Shown piece after piece: positions 25,843 through 35,409 of a stretch of 56,041 nucleotides of DNA. Every line of letters begins with the position of its first letter. Within the stretch, counting starts at the first letter, position 1. This stretch comes from Thermodesulfovibrionia bacterium (GTDB taxonomy: Bacteria; Nitrospirota; Thermodesulfovibrionia; UBA6902): assembly GCA_945786855.1 (NCBI GenBank), contig CALZGI010000309.1, positions 1-56,041 of the forward strand, read 5' to 3'. Position numbers and translations under genes: made by a program. The notes below the pieces were generated by a model. The model saw only the letters and a program-made list of their open reading frames with translations. It made no database searches and was not told where the DNA came from.

Positions 25843-28800
25843 TCATTTATATTTTTGTTCCATACTCTGAATTAATACGCGAAGCCGGTGTTTATAGGTA
25901 TGATCTTTCAGAACTCTTTCCCTCCCAAGCAAAGCAACACGCTCCCTCTCCCAGGGGTATTTCAGGTAAAACTTTATAATTTCCGGAACTTCGTCTCTGT
26001 GTCTGTACACAATTATTTCCTTATTGACTTCAAATAAATTATTCATCGAATCCTGATAGTCTGTAAGCAGAAAGGCACCGCAGGCAGGCACATCGAATAC
26101 TCTTTGATTGACCGCTTCCCTCATCTGCCGGCTGGTAGCATTAAAATTGACCTTGCAGGCATTGTAAAAAAAAGGAAGCTCTTTATAGTAATGAAGGGGC
26201 TGCTTCAACCGGATAGCATTGTCTTTTAACAGCTGGTCCCATGAAGGATCGCCATGAATTACAGCGTCAAACCGTGCAAGCTCAGTAATGAGAGAATTAC
26301 GGTATTTCAAGGTTGCCTGCCAGAGAACAGCCGCTTCGAAATCCATTTTTTCTTTTTCATCGAGATCATCAAAGAGAACATGATCGCTCCCCCCGAGATA
26401 GTCGCCGATTGAAGGAAACCGATTATGAGAATGCAGGAACTTATCGGCAATTTTATGCACGAGCGGTCTCAGCCGTTCATCAACTCTTCCTGTGTATTTA
26501 TTCACCGCATCGACCATGGAATTCCCTACAAACCCTGTATCGCACTGGTACTTCTGAATTTTATGTCTGTGCTTTCTTGCCGTAAGGGGTCTGAAGATCT
26601 TTTCATCTGTCCCAAGCGGTAAATGATCTACTGATTCAAAACCCAGGTCTTTCATGTCTTTTACATAGGACTTATCCCAGAGGAAGAGTGACATCCAGGG
26701 AGACACGTTCTTCTGAAAGGCATTGACTATCAGTGTGGGACTGTCTACATACCAGGAAGCAACAGGCATCTCAAGAGACTCAACAAGTTCCGTAAGGGCG
26801 CCCCCTTCATCGAAGCCAAGATGGTTTATGGTAAGCAGAAAATCGGGCCTGAAATTCAGCACTGCTTCCATAAATCTTGAAACGATAACGTCACCCCTCT
26901 CACCGGTCCCTACAGGCATACGATACACATCCTGATCAAGGGACTGGAGGCCTTTTTCAATTTCTCTGACAAGAAAATATCCCGTATCAAGCAGCAGGAT
27001 CTTCAGTCTTTCTTTTTTGAATTTCGTGTACCTGAGCCTTTCCCAGAGTTTTATTGAGAGTGATTTATTCAGCGCCTCCAGTATCGGCCTGTAATAAACT
27101 GAATACGCAGAGACTGCCGCTGCCAACGGAAACACAGACAGAGACTTCAATCCACCTTCCATTTGATGTTCCGTGACCTTTCTCACTGCATCGCCGGTTG
27201 AAAGTCCTGTGTAGATCTTTACCCTGTCATCAATGGAGGGTCCGTGTTTGGAAGCCAGATTACTGATTTCATGAATGGCTTCTATCACCACAATTTGCGC
27301 ATCAGGAAATCTTTTACTCAATTCAGCCACATGATATCCAAGTCCAATCCCTAAAACGATGATAATGCCGCCCTCATCGAAATGAAACTTATCGACAATT
27401 ACTCGCGCCTCCGCCGCCGGATCGTAAAGACTGTGAAGAGTTTTAAGAGACCCGTTCCGGCATTTCACTCTCACAGATTTGGTGCCATTTTTTGCCGTTA
27501 CTATGGACAGATCTGTGTTCGTATAATCAGCGTTCTCCATTACTGATAACTCTTTATGCAGCTCATTTTCAATATGCTCTTGCTGTCTGGGGACCTGATC
27601 GTCTTCAGCAAGATGTGCATATCTGGCATGAATAATCTTCATGGTTTCTAAAAAGTCAGACCGTTTTGAGGACGTGCTGCTCGATCCGTTCGAACGGGTT
27701 CTGAACTCTGCCGTCACACCTTTTACATGGTGAAAATTGTATTGCTGAGACATCCTTATCCAGAGGTCCCAATCCTCATGTGTCTCGAGACCTTCATCAA
27801 AGCAACCAACCTCCTCAATGCAATCCTTCCTGTGAGCAATAGTCAGAGTAGGGATAAAGTTCATGACAAGAATTCTTTGTTTGTCAAAGTCCTCACTGTA
27901 AACGAGTCTTCTATCAGTAGTTACATATTCATCTTTTTCCCATTTCTGGAATGCCTGATAAGAATCGGTGTATGCTACCTTACAGTCATTCCGTTCAAGA
28001 TACCCTACCAGTTTTTCCAGGTGTTCCGGATAATAAATGTCATCATCATCAAGATAGGCTATATACTTTCCCCTGGCTATTTCCAGTCCGCTGTTCCTCG
28101 CTTTTGCAGGGCCCTGCCTCTCTCCGAGATTCAGTACGGTAATGCTGCAGTCCTTTTCGTACGTATTCGTAACACCGGCGATATCATCACCGCCATCATT
28201 CACAACGATTATTTCATAATCCCGGTATGTCTGTCCCGTCACACTTTCGATGGCTTCAGCAAGCAGATGAGTTCGGTTACGGGTCGGAATAATAATGCTG
28301 ACCGACGGAGTGCATGTATTTGCTTGTCCAGATACCTCAGTTTCCGGGACATTCACCGAGGATAGATATGAACTCCTGCTGCTCTTCAGTTCTTTCTGCA
28401 TCCAGAGATAATCTTCAACTTCAACAGAACGGTGCTTTGCAAGATCAACATTCGAGCGAATAGTGTCTGCGGGGTCACACATGAATGCCTTGCTTAACAG
28501 ATCAACTCCCAGCTCATGCTGTTCATTCAGGCACCGAAGAATGCCAAGATTATTCAAGGCAACGACATTAAGGGGATCAAGTTTTAATGCTAACATGAAT
28601 AATTGTGCCGCAAAGGGCATGTCACTTGCCGGTGTATCATTCCATGCGAGAAATCTGAATCCACGTGAACCTACATATGCATAGAGCTGAGCCAGGTCTC
28701 TTTTCTGTGGAACATGCTCGTAACCGAAAAATCTGACAAAATATTCCGGTATCAGATATTTATCACGAATTGATGCAAACTCCCTCTCAGCTGAAGCCTC

Positions 28801-29460
28801 AGAGCGTTCTACGCCGTTCCTCCCTTCCAGATACAATCCGACCGTCAAATCAATTTTTCTTGCATTGAGTCCGGATGTTATAAATCTGAACATAAACTCC
28901 CTGTCACCGAATACTTTGAGTTCTTCGTCATAACAGCCGATCAGGTCAAATGTATCTTTCATAAACATTGCGGCATGAGAGGTTATCTGATAGTAAAAAA
29001 ATAGAGGCGGGAAAAATTCCGGGTATTCAAACAGGAACTTTTCAGTTCCTGATTCGATCGAATCGTTCTCAACTTTTGTGACAAGCCAGTTTCCGTATAC
29101 CGCATGAATATCAGTGTCCTTTTGAAATTCATCTGCCATTATTTCCAGAGCATCCGCTGTAAACCTGTCATCCGAATTTGCATTAATAACATAGTTCCCT
29201 CTGGATAATGTGATCCCGCGATTCCATGCACCATAAACAGTCTCCCTGACGTCGGTCCGTACATAACGGATATTTTTATGGTGCTTCATGAATTCATCTA
29301 CAATTACTTTTTCTTTTTGAGGAGAGTTCGAGTCTATAACGATTATCTCAAGCTGCTTTTTTCGGAACAGCGACTGACCGACCAGGTCCTGAAGTCTGCC
29401 CCTCATGAACCGTTCGCTGTTGTACGCTGAGACTATTGCTGATACTCTGATTTCTTCCAT
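25843..29460 (-). CDS. multidomain glycosyltransferase GT2-TPR-GT2-MAF-CgeB
   Basis: A 1205-residue fusion. Residues 1-230: GT2 (GT-A) domain with NANSDDR as the DXD-like motif. Residues about 270-360: TPR-like linker (PLNVVALNNLGILRCLNEQHELGVDLL). Residues about 385-640: second GT2 domain (SIIIPTRNRTHLL, YLDDDDIYYPEH at about 473, HEDWDLWIRM). Residues about 670-790: MAF-type N-terminal module (LHSLYDPAAEA, VLGIGLGYHVAEL). Residues about 815-1205: CgeB-like GT-B domain (LLLDTGYFL, ASWYVDSPTL, FVGNSMVDAV, NQRVFDVPACGAFLLTDYQDSMNNLFE). It probably adds several sugars to flagellin in sequence, an inference from the domains and location. The second GT2 closely resembles one in the 1798-residue protein. 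Confidence 0.85.
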   Translation of the reverse strand: MEEIRVSAIVSAYNSERFMRGRLQDLVGQSLFRKKQLEIIVIDSNSPQKEKVIVDEFMKHHKNIRYVRTDVRETVYGAWNRGITLSRGNYVINANSDDRFTADALEIMADEFQKDTDIHAVYGNWLVTKVENDSIESGTEKFLFEYPEFFPPLFFYYQITSHAAMFMKDTFDLIGCYDEELKVFGDREFMFRFITSGLNARKIDLTVGLYLEGRNGVERSEASAEREFASIRDKYLIPEYFVRFFGYEHVPQKRDLAQLYAYVGSRGFRFLAWNDTPASDMPFAAQLFMLALKLDPLNVVALNNLGILRCLNEQHELGVDLLSKAFMCDPADTIRSNVDLAKHRSVEVEDYLWMQKELKSSRSSYLSSVNVPETEVSGQANTCTPSVSIIIPTRNRTHLLAEAIESVTGQTYRDYEIIVVNDGGDDIAGVTNTYEKDCSITVLNLGERQGPAKARNSGLEIARGKYIAYLDDDDIYYPEHLEKLVGYLERNDCKVAYTDSYQAFQKWEKDEYVTTDRRLVYSEDFDKQRILVMNFIPTLTIAHRKDCIEEVGCFDEGLETHEDWDLWIRMSQQYNFHHVKGVTAEFRTRSNGSSSTSSKRSDFLETMKIIHARYAHLAEDDQVPRQQEHIENELHKELSVMENADYTNTDLSIVTAKNGTKSVRVKCRNGSLKTLHSLYDPAAEARVIVDKFHFDEGGIIIVLGIGLGYHVAELSKRFPDAQIVVIEAIHEISNLASKHGPSIDDRVKIYTGLSTGDAVRKVTEHQMEGGLKSLSVFPLAAAVSAYSVYYRPILEALNKSLSIKLWERLRYTKFKKERLKILLLDTGYFLVREIEKGLQSLDQDVYRMPVGTGERGDVIVSRFMEAVLNFRPDFLLTINHLGFDEGGALTELVESLEMPVASWYVDSPTLIVNAFQKNVSPWMSLFLWDKSYVKDMKDLGFESVDHLPLGTDEKIFRPLTARKHRHKIQKYQCDTGFVGNSMVDAVNKYTGRVDERLRPLVHKIADKFLHSHNRFPSIGDYLGGSDHVLFDDLDEKEKMDFEAAVLWQATLKYRNSLITELARFDAVIHGDPSWDQLLKDNAIRLKQPLHYYKELPFFYNACKVNFNATSRQMREAVNQRVFDVPACGAFLLTDYQDSMNNLFEVNKEIIVYRHRDEVPEIIKFYLKYPWERERVALLGRERVLKDHTYKHRLRVLIQSMEQKYK

Positions 29461-29500
29461 TGAATCGTAAGTGCGAAATTTTTAATTATAGTAATTGCAA

Positions 29501-31522
29501 TTATCTCAGGACCGATAATAATTCCGTGATCTCTTCGTCTTCCGGATGATTCTCAAGGTAGGACAAATACAATTTCCTGGCATCCTCTGTATTCTCAAAA
29601 TTTTCGAGCAACCTGCCGCAATTGACAATAACACTGCGATCGTTCGGATCAATGTTCAACGCCTTTGCAAAAAACTCAGATGCATTGCGAGCATCACCTT
29701 TTTGGAGACAGACAACACCGAGGTTATTATAAGCCGTTGCATATCCTGAAGCCATTTCAGCGGCCTTCAAAAATAAGTTCATGGCTCCGTCAATGTCGCC
29801 GTTATTAAACAACTCTTCTCCCATCTTATTGAATGCACATGGTGAATTACCATTGCCTGGCACAGTTATGAGTTCGTTATAGTCTGCCTTCGGGAATATT
29901 TTCAGCTTTCCTCCTATGGTGGCATCCAGAATTATTTTTCCATTCTTTTCATATATTTCTTTAGCTATGGCGTATGATTTTTCAGAACGCTCAAGATCCG
30001 GATATTGCCACTGTATTCCCTTTCCAAAGTATTCAGGGTGAAAGTGATTCTCGTCGCTGCTGTCCGCCGTTACGAGTTTATTGGGATCCCCCGACGCAGG
30101 AAAATTGTGGTCAACACCAATCAGGATTACAGTATGAAATCCGAGATAAAAAGCCACCTGCATGGCACAGTACGTGACGGTCCACCCCTCACACCACTGC
30201 ATTGTTTCAAGGTCTTCGATGAAATCGTGGGCGCCTGAGCTTTCCATAAAAAACGTATTCCACCTGTTCCTTACATATCTCTGAGATTCACTCCTGATGA
30301 ACTTGACTGATTTTATTGAGTTAATCTCTTCAGAAAACTGTTCGATCACATGCGGATTCACTGAACAATAAAAGGTGGGTTCGAACCCCATATTCTCATA
30401 GTTCAGATAAATCCTGTTCGTTCCAATAGTGTATTCATGCTTCAAAATCCGCATATCGGTTTTTTTCAGGCTTGGTCCGTTCCCGATAATAAAGCAGCGC
30501 TGACCTTCAAATATATTCTTCATGTCTTTCATGCTCAGATTCTTCTTATTATTATTGACCGGACTGTCCGGCGGACCGCTTAATTCATATGACATGCCCG
30601 GAAGTTTATTCTCAGCTTTGCTGTAAAAATATTTAATCATCAGTTCCCTGACTTCGTCGTCCTTGACACCATGCATGAGCGGGAGCCTGTTCGCAAATCC
30701 CCGGAATATATCCTCCCCGCTCATCCTCGTTTTGAAGTCGCAAAAGATAATATCCTTTCTTGCTTCATATGTATCCAGAGGCCACTGAAAGGGATCGTTC
30801 AAGCCGGTCTTTTCCTTCCAATACAGGGCAAAAAGAAAATAATCATAAGCCACGTCATACCCGCTTATAACAGGACCATAGAAACAGTTACCGGCAGTCT
30901 CTGTGCCCTCTCCATCCCTGTATTGCCACCACGGATTCTCATATCTGTTATAAAAATAGTGTTCAAGGGGCAAGTTTCTGAGCTTTCTGCAGTCATAGAG
31001 GGAACACCCCGCCCAGTGTGTAGGAATTAATGTATGTCCGATCAGCCCATGCTTCAGGTGCCCGAATATCGGGCCATCATAATTTCTCCATGCTTCGAAT
31101 ATGTCACGAAGCCAGCCCTCTTTTAAAATAACGCAGTCAGGTTCTATCATCAGAAAGGAATCAAGCAGCTGAATGTATTTATAAACACAGAGGTTCCATT
31201 CGAAGATGCTCTTTTTTTGTGATCTGGTTCGTATCGCCTGATTCCCTCCATAACGAAGCAGGTTCGGGTCATTGTCAATCATTTCCTGAGGGACTTTGAT
31301 GTCCGGGAGTTCATTTGAAAAAAGTGCTTTTTTCCGGTTCATAAACTGCAGAAGCGTATCTGATATACATATACTCCCGATACTGTCTCCATACTGCAGA
31401 TAATATGTGCATTCAAGCCCCTCATCAACTGACATGAGGAGTTCAAGCATTTTTTCTGCGGAAACCTGGTCACCCTTATGAAAATTCAGGACGATGTTAA
31501 TATTTTCAGACCTTTTGACCAT
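29501..31522 (-). CDS. DUF115/MptE-like protein with N-terminal GT-like region and C-terminal TPRs
   Basis: About 673 residues. Residues 1-310 resemble a GT-A-like domain (DSFLMIEPDCVIL as a possible metal-binding DXD-type loop; family not certain). Residues about 335-560 form the DUF115/6-hydroxymethylpterin pyrophosphokinase-like domain found in MAF proteins, with GQRCFIIGNGPSLKKTD and the later VILIGVDHNFP. The last 100 residues are TPR repeats (AYNNLGVVCLQKGDARNASEFF). MAF-family proteins are required for pseudaminic/legionaminic acid transfer to flagellin in several bacteria. The frame is open to 31609, but GGAGG five bases before the ATG at 31522 fixes the start, overlapping the upstream GT2 by 17 bases. 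Confidence 0.85.
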   Translation of the reverse strand: MVKRSENINIVLNFHKGDQVSAEKMLELLMSVDEGLECTYYLQYGDSIGSICISDTLLQFMNRKKALFSNELPDIKVPQEMIDNDPNLLRYGGNQAIRTRSQKKSIFEWNLCVYKYIQLLDSFLMIEPDCVILKEGWLRDIFEAWRNYDGPIFGHLKHGLIGHTLIPTHWAGCSLYDCRKLRNLPLEHYFYNRYENPWWQYRDGEGTETAGNCFYGPVISGYDVAYDYFLFALYWKEKTGLNDPFQWPLDTYEARKDIIFCDFKTRMSGEDIFRGFANRLPLMHGVKDDEVRELMIKYFYSKAENKLPGMSYELSGPPDSPVNNNKKNLSMKDMKNIFEGQRCFIIGNGPSLKKTDMRILKHEYTIGTNRIYLNYENMGFEPTFYCSVNPHVIEQFSEEINSIKSVKFIRSESQRYVRNRWNTFFMESSGAHDFIEDLETMQWCEGWTVTYCAMQVAFYLGFHTVILIGVDHNFPASGDPNKLVTADSSDENHFHPEYFGKGIQWQYPDLERSEKSYAIAKEIYEKNGKIILDATIGGKLKIFPKADYNELITVPGNGNSPCAFNKMGEELFNNGDIDGAMNLFLKAAEMASGYATAYNNLGVVCLQKGDARNASEFFAKALNIDPNDRSVIVNCGRLLENFENTEDARKLYLSYLENHPEDEEITELLSVLR

Positions 31523-32630
31523 CACGCCTCCTCTCGACACCGTAAGGGCTGCGATTATGCTCCCTGTATCTTTGCAGCAACACGGCAAGACTACTGCATT
31601 CCCCGCCAAAACCAGCCTTTAACTCTTCAATATAATTTATCACCCTTTCTTTGACATCTTCCCATACACTAAGCCATTCATTCTCAGGTTTACACGTTGC
31701 CTTTAATGTTTCATATTTCACAATGTGATCCAGCTCTTCATGAGATATCTGCTCAATCATGCGCCAGCTTATATCTTCAGAAATCTCTTTGGCTGCTTCA
31801 TGCTGACCGTTAATAACACACTTAATGGAAGCGCTGAATGCCCTTTTCGTCAGTGCCAAGAAGTATACGGCACTGCCGTAACCATTCATGAATTCCTCAA
31901 TGGCCGTGTCCATGCTGGTCGAAAATATTTTTTCCATTACCTGCTTGCACTGTCTATGATGCTTAAGTATTTTTGCCTGGGTCACACTTTCCGGATGATA
32001 CGTTATTGCCACCTTGCAGGAGTTGACTTTCTTAAAGTAACCTCCTTTCCTCATCATCCTGAACCACAGATCATAGTCTTCACCGTTTGTCAGGGACTCG
32101 TCAAATCCGCCAGCACTTACTATCTCTTTCTTTTTAGCAATCACGCAGCAGGTACCGAATGGATTGTTTGTTACCGTAGAAAAGTATACCCTCTCATTTG
32201 GCAGGGGCGAGTTAAACAAGGCGGTGGAACGCAACACATTGTTTTTGTCATCAACAACGACAGCCGGGCAGAAAACGCCGAGCATCTCAGGATCGCTCTC
32301 TTCAATCAGCACCTTCATCCTCCGGTCCAGACTATTCTCAAGTAACAGGTCGTCGGCATCAAGAAAACCTATATATTCACCGGAGGCAACCGTTACCCCC
32401 CTGTTTCTCGCGGCTGAGACTCCACTGTTTTCCTGCGTCACGCTCTTAAATCTTGAGTCCCACTCTTCAAACTGCCGGATGAGGTCCGGGGAACTATCAG
32501 TGCTGCCGTCATCTACTATAATAATTTCAAAGTTCGAGTACTGCTCATTTTTAATAGAGAACAGTGTCCTTTTTAACGTCGCAGCACCGTTATAGCAGGG
32601 GACCACTATGGAAACAAGGGGTTCATGCAT
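31506..32630 (-). CDS. GT2 family glycosyltransferase
   Basis: A 374-residue inverting GT-A enzyme. The N-terminal 230 residues show VSIVVPCYNGAATLKRTL, IIVDDGSTDSSPDLI, NSGVSAARNRGV and the metal-binding FLDADDLL, with the acceptor-side segment TNGEDYDLWFRM. The C-terminal 130 residues are helical. Start ATG at 32630 with GGGAGG six bases upstream; it overlaps the preceding sulfotransferase gene by 8 bases and the following DUF115 gene by 17 bases, so these are translationally coupled. Donor and acceptor are unknown; the glycan-island context suggests flagellar glycan synthesis. Confidence 0.93.
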   Translation of the reverse strand: MHEPLVSIVVPCYNGAATLKRTLFSIKNEQYSNFEIIIVDDGSTDSSPDLIRQFEEWDSRFKSVTQENSGVSAARNRGVTVASGEYIGFLDADDLLLENSLDRRMKVLIEESDPEMLGVFCPAVVVDDKNNVLRSTALFNSPLPNERVYFSTVTNNPFGTCCVIAKKKEIVSAGGFDESLTNGEDYDLWFRMMRKGGYFKKVNSCKVAITYHPESVTQAKILKHHRQCKQVMEKIFSTSMDTAIEEFMNGYGSAVYFLALTKRAFSASIKCVINGQHEAAKEISEDISWRMIEQISHEELDHIVKYETLKATCKPENEWLSVWEDVKERVINYIEELKAGFGGECSSLAVLLQRYREHNRSPYGVERRRDGQKV

Positions 32631-35406
32631 TTGAGCCTCCCCTGCGAAGGGACACCATCTTAATTTTTTCCTTCACCTGTATGATAAATTTCCTCATGAG
32701 CTGCTCATCAATTCCTTCCAGTAGCATTACCATTTCGCAGACCTGCTCTACCTTCTTTAACTTGCCGCGCAATAAACAGCAGTCCACAAGCATTTCTGCC
32801 GCGGCAATTCTTGATGTGGCTGAAATGGTGTCACAGGACAAGGCTTCTTCAAACTGTTTCTCCGCCTCATCATATTTTTTTTGGGCAATGCAGCACTTGC
32901 CAAGACCAGTAAGCGCATGATACCTGTCTGTTCCGGGCACACCTTCTATGGACAATGCTTCTGTATACCTTTTTTCTGCACTCTCATATGTGCCGCATTG
33001 AAAAGCCAGTATCCCGAGCCTGTTCAATAACCTGTACTTCCATATGGCTGCAATGCCGCCCTCTGACAGGGCACTTAAGTACTCCTGTTTTTCTTCTTCA
33101 CTCTTCCCCTGCTCCGACAAACATTTCCCCAGGTGAAGTACGGTGCTTATCTTCGTCTCGTTCGGTACATCCATAGACAATGCTTCCCTGTACTGATCCT
33201 CGGCATCAACATATCTCTTCAGAGCGGCATAACATCTCCCAAGAAAAAGATGAGCGTTAAACCTTTCCTTTTGAGGGACTTCTCCAAGTAAAAGGGCATC
33301 TGCAAATTTTTGTTCAGCCTCATGATATTTCTTCTCGGCAAAACAGCTTCTGCCAAAACCAAGCAATACGTGAAAACGCTCAATTTCCGGGAGGCCATTG
33401 ATTGCCAGGGCCTTCGCAAATTTCCCTTCGGCATCATGATATCTACCCTCGTCCAATAGAATGTTTCCAATCCTGAGCAGTAACTTGTTTCGGTCCTGAC
33501 GAGTAATATTCTCAAAAAGAATAGCATTTTCATAGATCTCACGAGCTGATGCATGTTTCCTCTCTTCCGAATAATACGTCCCTATTTGAATAATTGTGTC
33601 TATGCCGCTTTCCTGTTTTAATACTAAATCCTCATTCTCCAATGCATTGTTGATCTCTGATTGCGAAGGCCGGACAGATGGTGCATATTCATATAATTTC
33701 ATTAGCTCTGTTGTTTCCTGCTCAATTAACCATGCAGTAGCAGGAGTAATTCTGTTCTGCCAGATCCCTCTCTTATTGCGGATCCGCCCTGTTTTAACTT
33801 CCTCCTTCCAGCTCTCTGTTTTGTGAAGTGTGCAGGATTCATACTTCATGGCAAATTTCGATACCATCTCATCACGAAAGGGCAGGTTCAGGAATTGACA
33901 TACTTCATTTAAAGTGCACCCGGTCTTTTCTACAAGGTCTTCATATCGAATGGATAAAAGACTGCCTGGGAATTCTCCAAGGAACCGCTGGGCCTGCCCT
34001 ATCGACCTGTTCCATTCCAGCGCGTATAATCTGAAGGATTTTGTATGCGCCATGGGCATCATCATTCTTGAACTGACTACGTCACGGGGATCACGGATTA
34101 TATTTAGAAACTTGGCATCAGGAAAACTTTCCACAATATCCCTGAGGTACTGTACATGAAAAGGGGTCTTTTCAATCACCCGTCGGATTCTTGCACTATC
34201 ATCAGCGGGCCGGAAAAGATCGAATATATCTATCAAAATATCAACTGCTGTTAATTGCCCGCTTTCCGCCTTTTTAAAAAACTCAGACATTAAATATTCA
34301 GGTATATCGAGGACCATCTTCTCATAAAAAAGATCTATTATGTCTTTTACATTATCCTGATTAATTTTGTCAGTCGGTCGAATTCCAAGGCGGGGAAGTA
34401 TTGAACAGAAATAATGGGTCTCAGGCAATGAAAATGCGTTTTCACTCACGCTTAACATACATTGCAGCAGCGTAGTGCCTGAGCGTGGACTGCCAACGAC
34501 AAATATGGGATCTTTCATTGTTTTTCTCATGCCATAAAAATTCACCTTTTCATGAGTGTATGCAGCCGCCCCGATGCTATGTCGTTTCCCTTTTCCAGTC
34601 CAGACCGAGAGGTCTCTGCCAAGCAGGTCTTCAAGCTCCTTTATTGAATTCCCGTATCTCTCATTCAATTTCCTCCGGGTTGAATGGGCCATTATCCTGT
34701 TTGTCTGGGTGTTATAAACCTTATCAGTACCCTGAAATTCAAAATGCTCATCAACTCCCAGAAATGTGCATATATTTTTCAGTATGTGCGCAGGTGAGGC
34801 AATGTAGTCTTCATATAGATAGATATAAAAATTATCTTTGGGAAATACTTCAAAGAACCTTTTCAGCTGCTCAGCGTATAACCCCTTGCTGAAATAACTG
34901 AGATGCCGAATGTGATAGTTACCGGCTCCAAGCCGTTCACTTTCCTTATCTATGGCATCTTCGAAGCTCAGACCTTCAACAGGATAGTTCAGTGCTCTGT
35001 ATTTGTCCTGCCACCAGTTATTCACGGCATGACAATAGTGTGAAAAGGCCCTGTCCACAGGATTTCTGAGCGCTACAATAAACTTGATGTCCCCGCCCAG
35101 TGTTTTATAAATTCTGTCGCGGCATTCGGGATCAAAGATATAGCTGGGAGTGTATTCTCCAATTGCAATATTATTCTCAAACTGACTGAAATACCACGCG
35201 TCATCATCTTTTGCATATTTCTCATCAAAATAATGCAGCTCCTTGGTCCCATTGACCGGGAAGCTGATTTCCGGATGACCGGCCAGCAATCTTGCGACAG
35301 TTGTCGTACCCGCCTTAGCTGCCCCTATTCCGAGAAAATTGGGCCTGATTCCAGAAGAAGGAGATAGCCTTGAACTACATTGATCTAATTTTAACTGAAA
35401 GCTCAT
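32623..35406 (-). CDS. tandem sulfotransferase protein with C-terminal TPR domain
   Basis: A 927-residue fusion. Residues about 20-290 form a sulfotransferase domain of the heparan-sulfate N-sulfotransferase type: LGIGAAKAGTTTVARLL is the 5'-phosphosulfate-binding loop and VALRNPVDRAFSHY the 3'-phosphate motif. Residues about 298-585 form a second, distinct sulfotransferase: VVGSPRSGTTLLQ, EKTPFHVQYL and IIRDPRDVVSSR. Residues about 610-905 are at least eight TPR repeats. Sulfotransferases use PAPS to sulfate hydroxyl or amino groups on glycans, so the island's glycan is probably sulfated; the acceptor is inferred. No PAPS synthesis gene is in the window. Start ATG with AAGG seven bases upstream. 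Confidence 0.9.
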   Translation of the reverse strand: MSFQLKLDQCSSRLSPSSGIRPNFLGIGAAKAGTTTVARLLAGHPEISFPVNGTKELHYFDEKYAKDDDAWYFSQFENNIAIGEYTPSYIFDPECRDRIYKTLGGDIKFIVALRNPVDRAFSHYCHAVNNWWQDKYRALNYPVEGLSFEDAIDKESERLGAGNYHIRHLSYFSKGLYAEQLKRFFEVFPKDNFYIYLYEDYIASPAHILKNICTFLGVDEHFEFQGTDKVYNTQTNRIMAHSTRRKLNERYGNSIKELEDLLGRDLSVWTGKGKRHSIGAAAYTHEKVNFYGMRKTMKDPIFVVGSPRSGTTLLQCMLSVSENAFSLPETHYFCSILPRLGIRPTDKINQDNVKDIIDLFYEKMVLDIPEYLMSEFFKKAESGQLTAVDILIDIFDLFRPADDSARIRRVIEKTPFHVQYLRDIVESFPDAKFLNIIRDPRDVVSSRMMMPMAHTKSFRLYALEWNRSIGQAQRFLGEFPGSLLSIRYEDLVEKTGCTLNEVCQFLNLPFRDEMVSKFAMKYESCTLHKTESWKEEVKTGRIRNKRGIWQNRITPATAWLIEQETTELMKLYEYAPSVRPSQSEINNALENEDLVLKQESGIDTIIQIGTYYSEERKHASAREIYENAILFENITRQDRNKLLLRIGNILLDEGRYHDAEGKFAKALAINGLPEIERFHVLLGFGRSCFAEKKYHEAEQKFADALLLGEVPQKERFNAHLFLGRCYAALKRYVDAEDQYREALSMDVPNETKISTVLHLGKCLSEQGKSEEEKQEYLSALSEGGIAAIWKYRLLNRLGILAFQCGTYESAEKRYTEALSIEGVPGTDRYHALTGLGKCCIAQKKYDEAEKQFEEALSCDTISATSRIAAAEMLVDCCLLRGKLKKVEQVCEMVMLLEGIDEQLMRKFIIQVKEKIKMVSLRRGGSNA

Positions 35407-35409
35407 GTA

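Noticed and set aside
27727-28365. Plus-strand frame of 212 codons
   Set aside because: Antisense to the second GT2 domain of the 1205-residue protein, no ribosome binding site, no homology recognised.
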